56,821 bases of DNA. It comes from Salinarimonas soli (GTDB taxonomy: Bacteria; Pseudomonadota; Alphaproteobacteria; Rhizobiales; Beijerinckiaceae). A program made the position numbers and the translations under genes. Each line of letters opens with the position of its first letter. The stretch's first letter is position 1. Shown here one piece after another: positions 9,934 to 21,363 of the stretch. Where the stretch lies: the NCBI RefSeq assembly GCF_008386575.1, contig NZ_VUOA01000030.1:2385-59205 (forward strand), given 5' to 3'. Under the pieces are notes generated by a model. It made no database searches, had not been told where the DNA came from, and saw only the letters and a program-made list of their open reading frames with translations.

Positions 9934-10812
9934 ATGACCGAGAGATCCATGCTGCGGATCGCGCCCGTCTGCGCCCTCGTGGCCCTGTCGCTCGCCGCCT
10001 GCGAGACGGTGAGCCGCGTGACCCCGCCCACCCAGCAGGTCGCGGTGGTCGAGGAGGAGAACAAGGAGGCGAGCGGCGCCAACCTGGCCTCGCTCACCGA
10101 GGTGATCCAGCGCAATCCCACGGATCCGAGCGCGGTCAACACCCGCGGCGCGGCCTATGCCCGCATCGGCCGCTACACCGACGCGCTCGCCGACTTCAAC
10201 AAGGCGATCCAGCTCGACCCGAACTACGCGCCGGCCTACGCCAACCGCGCGCTCGTCATGCGCCAGACCAACAAGAACGACCAGGCGCTCGCCGATTTCA
10301 GCCGCGCCATCAGCGCCGACCCGAGCTACACGGCGGCCTATATCGGCCGGGCGAACCTGCAGCGCGTCCAGGGCAACACCGAGGGCGCGCTCGCCGACCT
10401 CACCCAGGCGATCCGCCTCAACCCGGAATCGGCGGAGGCCTACCATTCCCGCGGCCTCGTCTACCAGCGCCTGGGCCGCCACCGCGAGGCCATCCTCGAT
10501 TTCGGCGCCGCCATCGACCGCAACGGCTTCGCGGGCGCGCCTTACGCGGGCCGCGGCCAGAGCCTCGTGGCGACGGGCGAGTTCGACAAGGCGATCGAGG
10601 ACCTGAACGCGGCGCTCAACGTGGACGCCCGCAACGCCGAGGCCTGGACCTGGCGCGGCGTCGCCTTCGAGCGCTCCAACCGCCGGCCCCAGGCCGCCGA
10701 GAGCTATCAGGGCGCCCTCGCCATCGACCCCAACAACGCGGCGGCGCGCCAGGGCCTGTCGCGCGTGCAGGGCGGCGGTGGCGGCGGCGGGCTCGCCTCG
10801 GTCTTCCGCTAG
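9934..10812 (+). CDS. Tetratricopeptide-repeat lipoprotein
   Basis: This 292-residue protein has a signal sequence ending in the lipobox LSLAAC (Cys near position 23), so it is probably exported and lipid-anchored. At least six tandem TPR units follow from about residue 65, each with the A..N.G....G....A...F..A...P pattern. TPR arrays are protein-binding scaffolds and the partner is unknown. The C-terminus ends in a polyglycine stretch. A TPR lipoprotein of NlpI type is the closest description. No co-transcribed partner is evident: rpsU lies upstream and a convergent acetyltransferase downstream. Confidence 0.82.
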   Translation: MTERSMLRIAPVCALVALSLAACETVSRVTPPTQQVAVVEEENKEASGANLASLTEVIQRNPTDPSAVNTRGAAYARIGRYTDALADFNKAIQLDPNYAPAYANRALVMRQTNKNDQALADFSRAISADPSYTAAYIGRANLQRVQGNTEGALADLTQAIRLNPESAEAYHSRGLVYQRLGRHREAILDFGAAIDRNGFAGAPYAGRGQSLVATGEFDKAIEDLNAALNVDARNAEAWTWRGVAFERSNRRPQAAESYQGALAIDPNNAAARQGLSRVQGGGGGGGLASVFR

Positions 10813-10850
10813 GCCCTCCGGCCCGGCCGCGCCCCGCCGGCGCGGCCGCC

Positions 10851-11339
10851 CTAGCGCAGGTCCTTGGTCATCAGCCGCACGTAATCCTTGAAGCCGAAGG
10901 CGCCGTAGATCCGGGCCGCGGCGTCGTTGGCGTCGAGGACGCCGATGGACAGGCGCCCCAGGCCCTCGGCGCGCGCGAGCCGCTCGGCCTCTTCCAGGAG
11001 CCGGCGGCCGATGCCCCGGCCGCGCCAGCCCTCCGCCACCACGAGATCCGTCACGGTGCCGTAACGGCGCAATTCCTCGCGCACGAAGGGCTCGTCCTGC
11101 TCGATCGTGAAGCCCATCAGGCCGACGATCCGCCCGTCCTCCTCGGCGAGGACCAGGCGGCCCCGGCGGGCGGCGATGCGCTCCATGAGCCGGGTGAAGG
11201 ATGCGTCCGCCGCGGCCCGGGTCTCGAGGCGGTCGCCGGTGAGGCGGTTCTCGAACCGGTTCAGGCTCTGGATCAGGTCGATCGCGGCCTCCCGGTCGGC
11301 GGGCGTGGCCGTCCGCAGGACGAGGGCGCCCGTGCTCAT
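10851..11339 (-). CDS. GNAT-family N-acetyltransferase
   Basis: This 162-residue single GNAT domain has the acetyl-CoA pyrophosphate loop (motif A) at VVAEGWRGRGIGRRLLEEAE, preceded by the motif-D strand RLVLAEEDGRIVGLMGF and followed by motif B (ANDAAARIYGAFGF). The substrate cannot be predicted. The start overlaps the hydrolase stop by ATGA, so it is the last gene of a panC/hydrolase/acetyltransferase run. Confidence 0.85.
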   Translation of the reverse strand: MSTGALVLRTATPADREAAIDLIQSLNRFENRLTGDRLETRAAADASFTRLMERIAARRGRLVLAEEDGRIVGLMGFTIEQDEPFVREELRRYGTVTDLVVAEGWRGRGIGRRLLEEAERLARAEGLGRLSIGVLDANDAAARIYGAFGFKDYVRLMTKDLR

Positions 11340-12187
11340 CGCGGGGCCTCCTGGGCCTGCGGGGCGGGTGCGGGGAGCGGCGGGGCGAAATCCGCCTCAA
11401 TGCCGGCGATGAAGGCGGTCCAGGCGGGCCGCCCGGCCTCCAGGTTGTCCTCATGCCCGCCGGGCAGGCGCACCATGCGCTTGGGCTCGTTCGCCGCCGC
11501 GAACAGCCGCTCGCCGAGCGCGATCGGGGTCACCCTGTCCCGCTCGCCGTGCAGGATCAGGATCGGCGCCTTCACGCGGCCGATGACGTCGATGGAGGGG
11601 AACTGGTCGCGCATGAGAAGCCCCACGGGAAGCCACCAATAGAGCCGCCGCGCCACGTCGGCCGTGGAGGTGAAGGGCGCATCAAGGATCACGCCGCCCA
11701 CCGGCCGCTCGGCGGCCAGGCGCACGGCGACGCCCGAGCCGAGGGACTCGCCGTAGAGCACCAGGCGGCCCGCCTCGTAGCCTTGCGCCACCCAGTCGTG
11801 AGCGGTGCGCGCGTCGGTCCTCAGGCCCAGCTCGGAGGGCGAGCCCGTCGAGCCCGAATAGCCCCTGTAGCTCAGCGCGAGGATCCCGCGCCCGTCTTCC
11901 ATGAGCGCCCGCACCCGCGAGCGCCGGTCCATGAGCCCGCCGCCGTTGCCGTGGACATAGAGGATCACGGCCCGCCCGGGCTGGGGCGGACGCCACCACG
12001 CGGCGAGCCGCTCGCCGTCCGGCGTGACGAGCACCACGTCCTGCACGCCCTCCAGGCCCGCCTGCGCGGCGCTCGCGGGCACCTGGGAGGCGGGAAAGAG
12101 GAGCGCCCGCTGGCCGAGGAACAGCGCCCCGGCGACGAGCCCGTAGAGGGCGACGACGATCCCTGCGAGAATCAGCACGAGCCTCAT
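11336..12187 (-). CDS. Membrane-anchored alpha/beta hydrolase
   Basis: This 283-residue protein starts with an N-terminal hydrophobic helix (LVLILAGIVVALYGLVAGALFL), followed by an alpha/beta-hydrolase domain of the BEM46/ABHD13 kind. The oxyanion segment is LYVHGNGGG, the nucleophile elbow is GESLGSG (serine), the acid is in HGERDRVTP, and the histidine is in LPGGHED. It is probably a membrane-bound serine hydrolase facing the periplasm or inner leaflet; the substrate is unknown. It overlaps panC upstream and the acetyltransferase downstream by four bases each. A Pro/Ala-rich tail ends the protein. Confidence 0.85.
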   Translation of the reverse strand: MRLVLILAGIVVALYGLVAGALFLGQRALLFPASQVPASAAQAGLEGVQDVVLVTPDGERLAAWWRPPQPGRAVILYVHGNGGGLMDRRSRVRALMEDGRGILALSYRGYSGSTGSPSELGLRTDARTAHDWVAQGYEAGRLVLYGESLGSGVAVRLAAERPVGGVILDAPFTSTADVARRLYWWLPVGLLMRDQFPSIDVIGRVKAPILILHGERDRVTPIALGERLFAAANEPKRMVRLPGGHEDNLEAGRPAWTAFIAGIEADFAPPLPAPAPQAQEAPR

Positions 12188-13065
12188 GCCCCGTGACCCG
12201 TCACGGGCCAGTTGTCGATCAGCCGCGTGCGCCCGAGGCGGGCCGCGGCGAAGACGCGTGCCGCGTGGCTGCCCCGTGACGCGGGCGCGAGGGTCCCGGC
12301 TTCGTTCACGGTCAGGTACTCGACCCGGTCGAAGCCCGCCTCCAGGAGCCGCGCCTCGCCCGCCTGCGTCAGGGCGTCGAGGCCGTCGCAGCCCGGCGCG
12401 TCGCGGGCGATGTCGCGGAGCACCGCCGGCAGGGTCGCGGCGATCCGCCGTTCCTCCGGCGAGAGGTAGGCGTTGCGGGACGACAGGGCGAGGCCGTCCG
12501 CCTCCCGCACCGTCTCGACGCCCTCGATCGCGACGGGGATGTCGAGGTCGCGGGCCATGCGGCGGATGACCTGGAGCTGCTGAAAGTCCTTCTCGCCGAA
12601 ATAGGCCCGGTCGGGCAGGGCCTGGAGCAGGAGCTTCGCCACCACCGTCGCGACGCCCTCGAAATGGCCCGGGCGCCAGGGGCCGCACAGGTGCGCGGTC
12701 AGCGAGCCGTCGACGCGCACGGCCGTGGCGAAGCCCGGCGGGTACATCTCCTCGACGCCCGGCGCGAACAGGGCCGCCGCGCCCGCGCTCTCCAGCATGG
12801 CGATGTCGCGCCCCTCGCCCCGGGGATAGGCCGCGTAGTCCTCGTTGGGGCCGAACTGCTTCGGGTTGACGAAGATGGTGGCCACCGCGCGGTCGCACTG
12901 CCCGAGGGCGGCGCGCACCAGCGTGAGGTGCCCCTCGTGCAGCGCTCCCATCGTGGGCACGAGGCCGACGGTCTCCCCCGCGGCCCGCCAGGCGCGAACC
13001 AGCGCGCGCAGGTCCGCGACGTTGCGCACGACGGTCAGCCGGCCGGGGGAGGGGGAAGGGGGCAT
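12184..13065 (-). CDS. panC: Pantothenate synthetase (pantoate-beta-alanine ligase)
   Basis: This 293-residue enzyme condenses pantoate and beta-alanine with ATP to give pantothenate. It has the ATP motif GLVPTMGALHEGHLTLV, the FVNPKQFGPNEDYAAYPR segment, the pantoate-binding GEKDFQQLQVIRRM region and the KMSKS-equivalent SSRNAYLSPEER. The start at 13065 is taken because GGGGGAAGGGGG lies just upstream and the longer frame adds unconserved residues. panB is not in the window. The stop overlaps the next gene by four bases. Confidence 0.94.
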   Translation of the reverse strand: MPPSPSPGRLTVVRNVADLRALVRAWRAAGETVGLVPTMGALHEGHLTLVRAALGQCDRAVATIFVNPKQFGPNEDYAAYPRGEGRDIAMLESAGAAALFAPGVEEMYPPGFATAVRVDGSLTAHLCGPWRPGHFEGVATVVAKLLLQALPDRAYFGEKDFQQLQVIRRMARDLDIPVAIEGVETVREADGLALSSRNAYLSPEERRIAATLPAVLRDIARDAPGCDGLDALTQAGEARLLEAGFDRVEYLTVNEAGTLAPASRGSHAARVFAAARLGRTRLIDNWPVTGHGA

Positions 13066-13137
13066 GGGGTCTCGGGACGCGAGGGTGGCGCAGGGCAGAT
13101 CGGGCCTTGGGGCGCCTGCGTCAAGCGTCGCGATGGG

Positions 13138-13164
13138 CTCCCCTCTCCTCATGGGAGAGGGGAG
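13138..13164. repeat. Strong hairpin between pntB and panC
   Basis: An 11-base stem (CTCCCCTCTCC and its exact reverse complement) closes a five-base loop. It sits seven bases past the pntB stop codon. There is no T-tract, so it may act as an mRNA 3'-end stabiliser or weak terminator for the pnt operon. Confidence 0.55.
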
Positions 13165-13170
13165 CTGCCG

Positions 13171-14565
13171 TCACAGGTTCTTCAGGATCTCGTCGGTGAC
13201 CTTCTTGGCGTCGCCGAAGAGCATCATCGTGTTGTCGCGGAAGAATAGCTCGTTCTCGACGCCCGCGTACCCTGAGCCCATGCCGCGCTTGATGAAGAGC
13301 ACGGTCTTCGCCTTCTCGACGTCGAGGATCGGCATGCCGAAGATCGGCGATTGCGGGTCGGTCTTGGCCGCGGGGTTGGTGACGTCGTTGGCGCCGATGA
13401 CGAAGGCAACGTCGGCCTGGGCGAACTCGCCGTTGATGTCCTCGAGCTCGAAGACCTCGTCATAGGGCACGTTGGCTTCCGCCAGCAGCACGTTCATATG
13501 GCCCGGCATGCGGCCGGCGACGGGGTGGATGGCGTACTTCACCTCCACGCCCTCTTCCTTCAGCTTGTCGGCCATCTCGCGCAGCGCGTGCTGGGCCTGG
13601 GCGACCGCCATGCCGTAGCCCGGGACGATGATCACCTTGGCGGCGTTCTTCATGATGAAGGCGGCGTCGTCCGCCGAGCCGTGCTTCACGGGCCGGGTCT
13701 CGACCGCGCCGCTGCCCGCCGCCGCGTCCCCGCCGAAGCCGCCGAGGATCACGGAGATGAAGCTCCGGTTCATCGCCTTGCACATGATGTAGGACAGGAT
13801 CGCGCCCGACGAGCCGACCAGCGCGCCCGTGATGATGAGCGCGAGGTTGCCCAGCGTGAAGCCGATGCCGGCGGCCGCCCAGCCCGAATAGGAGTTAAGC
13901 ATCGACACCACGACGGGCATGTCGGCGCCGCCGATGGGGATGATGAGCGTCACGCCCAGCGCGAAGGAGACCAGCACGATCATCCAGAACGCGAAGGCGC
14001 TCTCGGTGCGCATGAAGGCGACGAGCAGGACGAGGAGCAGGAGGCCGAGGCCGATATTGATGGCGTGGCGCTGCGGCAGCATGATCGGCTTGCCCGACAT
14101 CCGCCCGTCGAGCTTCAGGAAGGCGATGATCGAGCCCGTGAAAGTGATGGCGCCGATCGCGGCGCCGAGCCCCATCTCGAACAGGCTCGCGCCCTTGATG
14201 GCGCCGGGCGCGCCCACCCCGAATGCCTGGGGCGCATAGAGCGCGGCCGCCGCGACGAGCACCGCCGAGAGGCCGACCAGCGCGTGGAAGAAGGCCACGA
14301 GCTGGGGCATGGCCGTCATGGCGACCGTGCGGGCCCGCCAGGCGCCGATGGCGCCGCCGATGCCGAGCCCGAGGATCAGGAGGAACCAGCCGCCGAAGCC
14401 GGAGGGCGGCGCGTAGAACAGGGTCGTCAGGATCGCCAGACCCATGCCGACCATGCCGAAGGTGTTGCCCTGGCGCGAGGTCGTGGGATGGGACAGGCCC
14501 CGCAGCGACAGGATGAACAGCACCCCGGAGACGAGGTAGAGGACGGCGGCAAGGTTGGCTGACAT
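13171..14565 (-). CDS. pntB: Proton-translocating NAD(P) transhydrogenase, beta subunit
   Basis: This 464-residue subunit has roughly nine membrane helices in the first 270 residues and a C-terminal NADP(H)-binding domain III. Domain III shows the nucleotide loop IVPGYGMAVAQAQHAL, HPVAGRMPGHMNVLLAEA and VIGANDVTNPAAKTDP. With PntAA and PntAB it couples hydride transfer from NADH to NADP+ to inward proton movement, supplying NADPH. It is last in the pntAA-pntAB-pntB operon. Confidence 0.96.
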   Translation of the reverse strand: MSANLAAVLYLVSGVLFILSLRGLSHPTTSRQGNTFGMVGMGLAILTTLFYAPPSGFGGWFLLILGLGIGGAIGAWRARTVAMTAMPQLVAFFHALVGLSAVLVAAAALYAPQAFGVGAPGAIKGASLFEMGLGAAIGAITFTGSIIAFLKLDGRMSGKPIMLPQRHAINIGLGLLLLVLLVAFMRTESAFAFWMIVLVSFALGVTLIIPIGGADMPVVVSMLNSYSGWAAAGIGFTLGNLALIITGALVGSSGAILSYIMCKAMNRSFISVILGGFGGDAAAGSGAVETRPVKHGSADDAAFIMKNAAKVIIVPGYGMAVAQAQHALREMADKLKEEGVEVKYAIHPVAGRMPGHMNVLLAEANVPYDEVFELEDINGEFAQADVAFVIGANDVTNPAAKTDPQSPIFGMPILDVEKAKTVLFIKRGMGSGYAGVENELFFRDNTMMLFGDAKKVTDEILKNL

Positions 14566-14656
14566 GCCTCGAACCCCTTCAAAGGCTGATTGGGCGCCGG
14601 AACGGCGGGGCGGTGCTGCGGGAGGGACGGCGGGTGGGGCTGGGGGCCATCGCCCC

Positions 14657-15124
14657 TCAGGCCTTCTTCTTGTACATGGCGAGCATGCGCTGGGTGACCA
14701 GGAAGCCGCCGAAGATGTTCACGCTGGCGAGCACCAGGGCGATGAAGCCGAAGATGCGGGCGGCCCAGGCCGCGCCCGCGTCGCCCGTGTCGAGCGTTGC
14801 GACGCCCACCGCCAGCAGCGCGCCCACCACGATCACGGAGGAGATCGCGTTGGTGACCGACATGAGCGGGGTGTGGAGCGCCGGCGTGACCTGCCAGACC
14901 ACGTAATAGCCCACGAAGATCGCGAGCACGAAGATCGCGAGGCGGAAGACCGTGGGATCGACGGCGCCGCCGGTCGCCGCGGCGAGCGAGGCCGCGACCG
15001 CGTCGGCATAGGCCTGGGCATTGTCCGCCGCGATGCGGGCGGCCTCGGCCTGGGCCCGCGCCGCCGCGAGCGCCTGCTCGGGCGTGAGGGTGGTGACCGC
15101 GTTGCTGATGGTGGTGCTCGCCAT
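14657..15124 (-). CDS. pntAB: NAD(P) transhydrogenase alpha subunit, membrane part
   Basis: This 155-residue protein carries the membrane part (domain IIa) of the alpha subunit as a separate polypeptide, as usual in alphaproteobacteria. An alanine-rich N-terminal helix precedes three to four hydrophobic segments: [37 protein letters not shown] and [20 protein letters not shown]. The [16 protein letters not shown] motif between them is characteristic. It lies between pntAA and pntB. Confidence 0.94.
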   Translation of the reverse strand: MASTTISNAVTTLTPEQALAAARAQAEAARIAADNAQAYADAVAASLAAATGGAVDPTVFRLAIFVLAIFVGYYVVWQVTPALHTPLMSVTNAISSVIVVGALLAVGVATLDTGDAGAAWAARIFGFIALVLASVNIFGGFLVTQRMLAMYKKKA

Positions 15125-15144
15125 GGGACTCCCCGTTGCGGCCG

Positions 15145-16281
15145 TCAGGCGGCGGGCTTGAAGTTCGGGTGGACGATCGCGCCGTCGCGGGTGAGGCAGG
15201 TGGCCTTCACGAGCTCGTCATCGTGGTTCACGGCTAGCGCCTTGGTGCCCTTGTCGATGAGCGTCTCGAGGAAGGCGTAGAGGTTCTTGGCGTAGAGGCT
15301 CGATGCCGAGGCCGCGATGCGGCCGGGCACGTTGAGGTTGCCCACGATCTTCACGCCGTTGTGGACCACCGTCTCGCCGGGCTTGGCAAGCTCGACGTTG
15401 CCGCCGCGCTCCACAGCGAGGTCGACGATCACGGAGCCGGGCTTCATGGATTCCACCATCTCGCGGGTGACGAGGCGGGGGGCGGGGCGGCCCGGGATGA
15501 GCGCCGTGGTGATGATGATGTCCTGCTTGGCGATGTGGGAGGCCACGAGGGCAGCCTGCTTGGCCTGGTACTCGGCCGACATCGCCTTGGCGTAGCCCGC
15601 CGTGGTCTCGGCCTGCCGGAACTCCTCGTCCTCGACGGCGACGAACTTGCCCCCGAGCGAGGCGACCTGCTCCTTGGCGGCGGGGCGCACGTCGGTGGCC
15701 GACACCACGGCGCCGAGACGCCGGGCCGTGGCGATGGCTTGGAGGCCCGCCACGCCCGCGCCCATGACGAAGACCCGCGCCGCCGGCACGGTGCCGGCCG
15801 CCGTCATCATCATCGGGAAGGCGCGGCCATATTCGGACGAGGCGTCGATCACGGCGCGGTAACCCGCGAGGTTCGCCTGGCTCGAGAGCACGTCCATCAC
15901 CTGGGCCCGGGTGATGCGGGGCATCAGCTCCATGGCGACCGCCGTGACCCCGGTGGAGGCGAGGCCCTGGAGGGCCGCCTCGTTGCCGTAAGGGTCCATC
16001 ATCGCGACGACGAGGGCGCCGGGCTTCACGCCCTTCAGGGTCGCGGGGTCGGGACGGCGCACGCCGAGCACCACGTCCGCGTCCTTGACCGCTTCCTCGG
16101 CGCTTTTCGCCACCGCCGCGCCGGCCGCCTCGTAGTCGGCGTCGAGCACGCCCGAGGCGAGGCCGGCGCCGGCCTGGACCGCGACCGTCGCGCCGAGCCC
16201 CACGAGCTTCTTCACGGTCTCCGGGGTCGCGGCGACACGCGACTCCTGGGTGTCGGTTTCGGCGGGGACGGCGATGCGCAT
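15145..16281 (-). CDS. pntAA: NAD(P) transhydrogenase alpha subunit, NAD-binding part
   Basis: This 378-residue cytoplasmic domain I binds NAD(H). It resembles alanine dehydrogenase, starting [20 protein letters not shown]. The Rossmann motif is [22 protein letters not shown] and the mobile-loop region follows at [17 protein letters not shown]. It is first of the three pnt genes; a small cytochrome oxidase subunit gene lies about 70 bases upstream on the same strand and may share the promoter. Confidence 0.95.
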   Translation of the reverse strand: MRIAVPAETDTQESRVAATPETVKKLVGLGATVAVQAGAGLASGVLDADYEAAGAAVAKSAEEAVKDADVVLGVRRPDPATLKGVKPGALVVAMMDPYGNEAALQGLASTGVTAVAMELMPRITRAQVMDVLSSQANLAGYRAVIDASSEYGRAFPMMMTAAGTVPAARVFVMGAGVAGLQAIATARRLGAVVSATDVRPAAKEQVASLGGKFVAVEDEEFRQAETTAGYAKAMSAEYQAKQAALVASHIAKQDIIITTALIPGRPAPRLVTREMVESMKPGSVIVDLAVERGGNVELAKPGETVVHNGVKIVGNLNVPGRIAASASSLYAKNLYAFLETLIDKGTKALAVNHDDELVKATCLTRDGAIVHPNFKPAA

Positions 16282-16354
16282 GCCGGACGACCCTTCTGCG
16301 GCGGGGCGGAGGGGACCCCCGGCGCCCCCGCAGGGGAGCCGGCGGGCGGGGAGG

Positions 16355-16657
16355 TCAGTAGAGGATGAGGAGGACGACGAGGAGCGCCGCGACCGCGGCG
16401 GGGGCCCGCCAGCCGATCGAGGGCACGAGCGCGCCGACCGCGCCCGCGGCGAGGCTCATGATCACGCCCACGATGGAGGTCGTCCAGCCGCCCTTGATGC
16501 CGCCGATGGCGAGCACCAGCACGTGGCACAGCACCACCGTCGTCGCGATCATCGTGAAATGGGTGAAGCCGTTATAGGTGGCCTCGTGGGTCTTCTCGTC
16601 CATGTCCGGGTGGTAGGTCCCCTGGGGGCCTGGGTCGATCTGCGCCATGGCAGCCAT
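16355..16657 (-). CDS. aa3-type cytochrome c oxidase subunit IV-like protein
   Basis: This 100-residue protein has an N-terminal segment (YNGFTHFTMIATTVVLCHVL) that matches the short bacterial aa3 oxidase subunit IV, usually a one-helix protein around 50 residues long. This version has two further hydrophobic segments (TSIVGVIMSLAAGAVGALV and VAALLVVLLILY), so it is an extended form. The start at 16657 is preceded by AGGA. Its position before pntAA recurs in related genomes and may reflect co-regulation of energy metabolism. Confidence 0.75.
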   Translation of the reverse strand: MAAMAQIDPGPQGTYHPDMDEKTHEATYNGFTHFTMIATTVVLCHVLVLAIGGIKGGWTTSIVGVIMSLAAGAVGALVPSIGWRAPAAVAALLVVLLILY

Positions 16658-16854
16658 GTCCTGGTGTCCTCGACTACGTTGATCCGCGTGTAGCGCATGC
16701 GGCGAAGGGCTGCAATCGGTCGAAGGATCGAAGATGCCCCGTTCCGGCCACATCCGGCCCGGCTCCGCGAGGCCAGGCTTCGGGCGGAACTTTGGCGCGC
16801 CGGTCCCGGTTGTGGCCTCACGACCGCATGCCGGTCTCCCCAGAGCACGAGACG

Positions 16855-17664
16855 ATGGCGACCGCCCCTCCCCAGAGCCCCCTGGCCACCAGCGTCCCGG
16901 TCTTCGAGGCCGCGGCCGAGCCCACCCTCAAGGATCCCACCGCGGAGGGCTTCTACGCGGAGGCGCTGCGGGAATTGTCGGGCCTCAACATCCCGTTCCT
17001 GCTCGCGGGCACCTACGCGCTCTCGGCCTATACGGGCATCACCCGCGAGACCAAGGACCTCGACATCTTCTGCAAGGCGGGGGACTACCCGCGGATCCTC
17101 GCGCACTTCAAGAGCACGGGCCACGCGATCTCCGTGGAGGACGAGCGCTGGCTCGGCAAGGTCCACAAGGGCAAGCACTTCTTCGACGTGATCTTCGCCT
17201 CCTCGAACGGCACCATGCCGGTCTCGGACGCCTGGTTCGAGCATGCGCGCCAGATCGAGGTGTTCGGCACCCCCGTGCGGATCGTGGGGCCCACCGAGCT
17301 CGTCTGGTCGAAATGCTTCATCCAGCTGCGCCACCGCTACGACGGCGCGGACGTGGCCCACACAATCCTCAAGGCCCACGACCAGATCGACTGGCAGCGG
17401 CTGCTCGCCTACATGGAGGTGCACTGGGAGGTGCTGCTCATGCACCTCCTGAACTTCCGCTGGATCTACCCCTCCGAGCGCGACCATGTCCCCCGCTGGG
17501 TGATGGACGAGCTGCGCGACCGCCTCACCGCCCAGCTCGAGATGCCGCCCCCGGACATGAAGGTGTGCCGCGGCCGGATGTTCTCCCGCATCGACTACGA
17601 GATCGACGTGAAGGAATGGGGCTTCGCCGATGTCGGCGGCGAGGGCGAGTGGCGCCGGGACTAG
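16855..17664 (+). CDS. Nucleotidyltransferase-fold protein
   Basis: This is a protein of about 269 residues. The segment FLLAGTYALSAYTGITRETKDLDIF has the glycine loop and the DxD-type metal pair of a polymerase-beta/MNT nucleotidyltransferase fold. A third acidic residue may be in FFDVIF. The rest is helical and aromatic-rich. Members of this group are often annotated only as nucleotidyltransferase; the substrate is unknown. In-frame alternative starts at 16828 and 16792 have no clear ribosome-binding site either, so the start is uncertain. It is divergent from the oxidase subunit/pnt operon. Confidence 0.7.
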   Translation: MATAPPQSPLATSVPVFEAAAEPTLKDPTAEGFYAEALRELSGLNIPFLLAGTYALSAYTGITRETKDLDIFCKAGDYPRILAHFKSTGHAISVEDERWLGKVHKGKHFFDVIFASSNGTMPVSDAWFEHARQIEVFGTPVRIVGPTELVWSKCFIQLRHRYDGADVAHTILKAHDQIDWQRLLAYMEVHWEVLLMHLLNFRWIYPSERDHVPRWVMDELRDRLTAQLEMPPPDMKVCRGRMFSRIDYEIDVKEWGFADVGGEGEWRRD

Positions 17665-17683
17665 GCTCCCGGTCTCCGGCCCC

Positions 17684-18469
17684 TCAGTTCCCCGAGCCCC
17701 CGCGCCACTGGCTCTCGCCCGAGCGGCAATCGGGCGGGGAGGGCGCGGCGGCGAAGCGGATCAGCGGCTCGGGCGGCGTCAGGCCCGAGACTTCCATGAC
17801 GATCTTCGTCTTGATCGCCTCGGGGAACTGCCCCTTGTCCCGGGCCGGGACCACGAAGGCGCCGACGCCCCCGATCACGCAGGCGCGGAAATAGGCGTCG
17901 AGGTCGGCGATGTCGAGGTAGCCGGGCTGCTTGAGCATGATCGGCAGGCCGTTGATGGTGATGCCCTGGGCCACCGCCTCGTCGCGGGCCTCCGTCACGG
18001 GGCGGCCCTGGTTGTTGGGCCCGTCGCCGGAGATGTCGATCACCTGGCGCATCGCGGTCATCCCGCTGTCGCGCAGGAGCCCCACCCCCATGTCGATGGC
18101 GCCCGAGATCGAGGTGCGGGTGGCGCGGCGGGTGGGCTCCTCCATGAGCTTGTCGGCGAAGGCCATGGCGGCCTCGGGGCCGTCGATCACCGACCAGGGG
18201 ACGACCACCCGCTGATCCCAGGTGCCGGCCCACTCGGCATAGACCACCGCGATGCGCCCCAGCATACCGCGGCGGATCGCGTCGTGCACCAGGGGCGAGC
18301 GCAGGGCGTCGATGAAGCCCTGGCGCTGGAGGACCTGCTCGTCCTGATCCATGGAATAGGAGATGTCGACGGCGAGGACGAGGGCCACGTCCACCTCCGT
18401 CTCGGCCCGCGCGGGAGCCGCATGGAGGGCAAGGCCGAGCAACGCGCAGGCGGCGAGGCGTGGAAGCAT
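17684..18469 (-). CDS. Secreted von Willebrand factor A (DUF1194) protein
   Basis: This 261-residue protein has a classical signal peptide (MLPRLAACALLGLALHAAPARAE, cleavage after ARA). The VWA-like DUF1194 domain has the metal-ion-dependent adhesion site motif DISYSM (DxSxS form) near residue 36, the threonine segment TRTSISGAIDMGV and a later aspartate in VIDISGDGPNNQG. It is probably a periplasmic protein-binding domain; the partner is unknown. The start at 18469 has GGAGAGA upstream. It ends 20 bases from the convergent nucleotidyltransferase gene. Confidence 0.85.
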   Translation of the reverse strand: MLPRLAACALLGLALHAAPARAETEVDVALVLAVDISYSMDQDEQVLQRQGFIDALRSPLVHDAIRRGMLGRIAVVYAEWAGTWDQRVVVPWSVIDGPEAAMAFADKLMEEPTRRATRTSISGAIDMGVGLLRDSGMTAMRQVIDISGDGPNNQGRPVTEARDEAVAQGITINGLPIMLKQPGYLDIADLDAYFRACVIGGVGAFVVPARDKGQFPEAIKTKIVMEVSGLTPPEPLIRFAAAPSPPDCRSGESQWRGGSGN

Positions 18470-18527
18470 GGCGGTCTCTCCGGAGAGCCGTGAGAGAACC
18501 GCCTCGATGGAATCGGGTTCCGCCGGG

Positions 18528-20816
<2,289 letters not shown>

Positions 20817-21206
20817 GTGGCCAGACCGGAACTCGGCTTGAAGCGGCAGTGCATGAGCTGCGGCGCGAAATTCTACGACCTCGGCCGGGATCCGATCGTG
20901 TGCCCGAAATGCGGCACGGTCTACCAGGCCGCGGCGCTCCCCATGGGCCGCATCCCCGCGGCCGTGGCGGCCCGCCGTCCCGCCCCCGTCGTCGACGACG
21001 AGCCCGAGGCGGCGACGGGCGATGTCGAGCTCGTGTCCCTGGAGGACGCCGAGGCGGCCGAGACCGGCGCCGAGACCACGGGCGACGACGTGCTCGACGT
21101 CGAGGACGAGGGCCCCGACGACACCTTCCTCGAGGAAGAGGAGGAGGGCGACGACGACGTCTCCGATCTGATCGACGGCGACATCGAGGACGACGAAGAG
21201 GCTTGA
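20817..21206 (+). CDS. FYDLN acid domain protein (TIGR02300 type)
   Basis: This 129-residue protein starts with GTG. The N-terminus has a zinc-ribbon-like pair of CxxC motifs (QCMSCGAKFYDL and IVCPKCGTVY) including the FYDL segment that names the family. From about residue 58 it is overwhelmingly Asp/Glu, with a run of six consecutive Glu/Asp near EEEEEGDDDV. The fold of the tail is probably disordered. The family is widespread in alphaproteobacteria and its function is unknown. It is followed by tRNA-Ala. Confidence 0.85.
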   Translation: MARPELGLKRQCMSCGAKFYDLGRDPIVCPKCGTVYQAAALPMGRIPAAVAARRPAPVVDDEPEAATGDVELVSLEDAEAAETGAETTGDDVLDVEDEGPDDTFLEEEEEGDDDVSDLIDGDIEDDEEA

Positions 21207-21287
21207 TCTCCGGATCAAGGGTCGCTACAGAGGCGCCACCGCTGCGGCGGACGACTTCCCCGGGTCCCCAAGCCCGGGGCACAGAGT

Positions 21288-21363
<76 letters not shown>

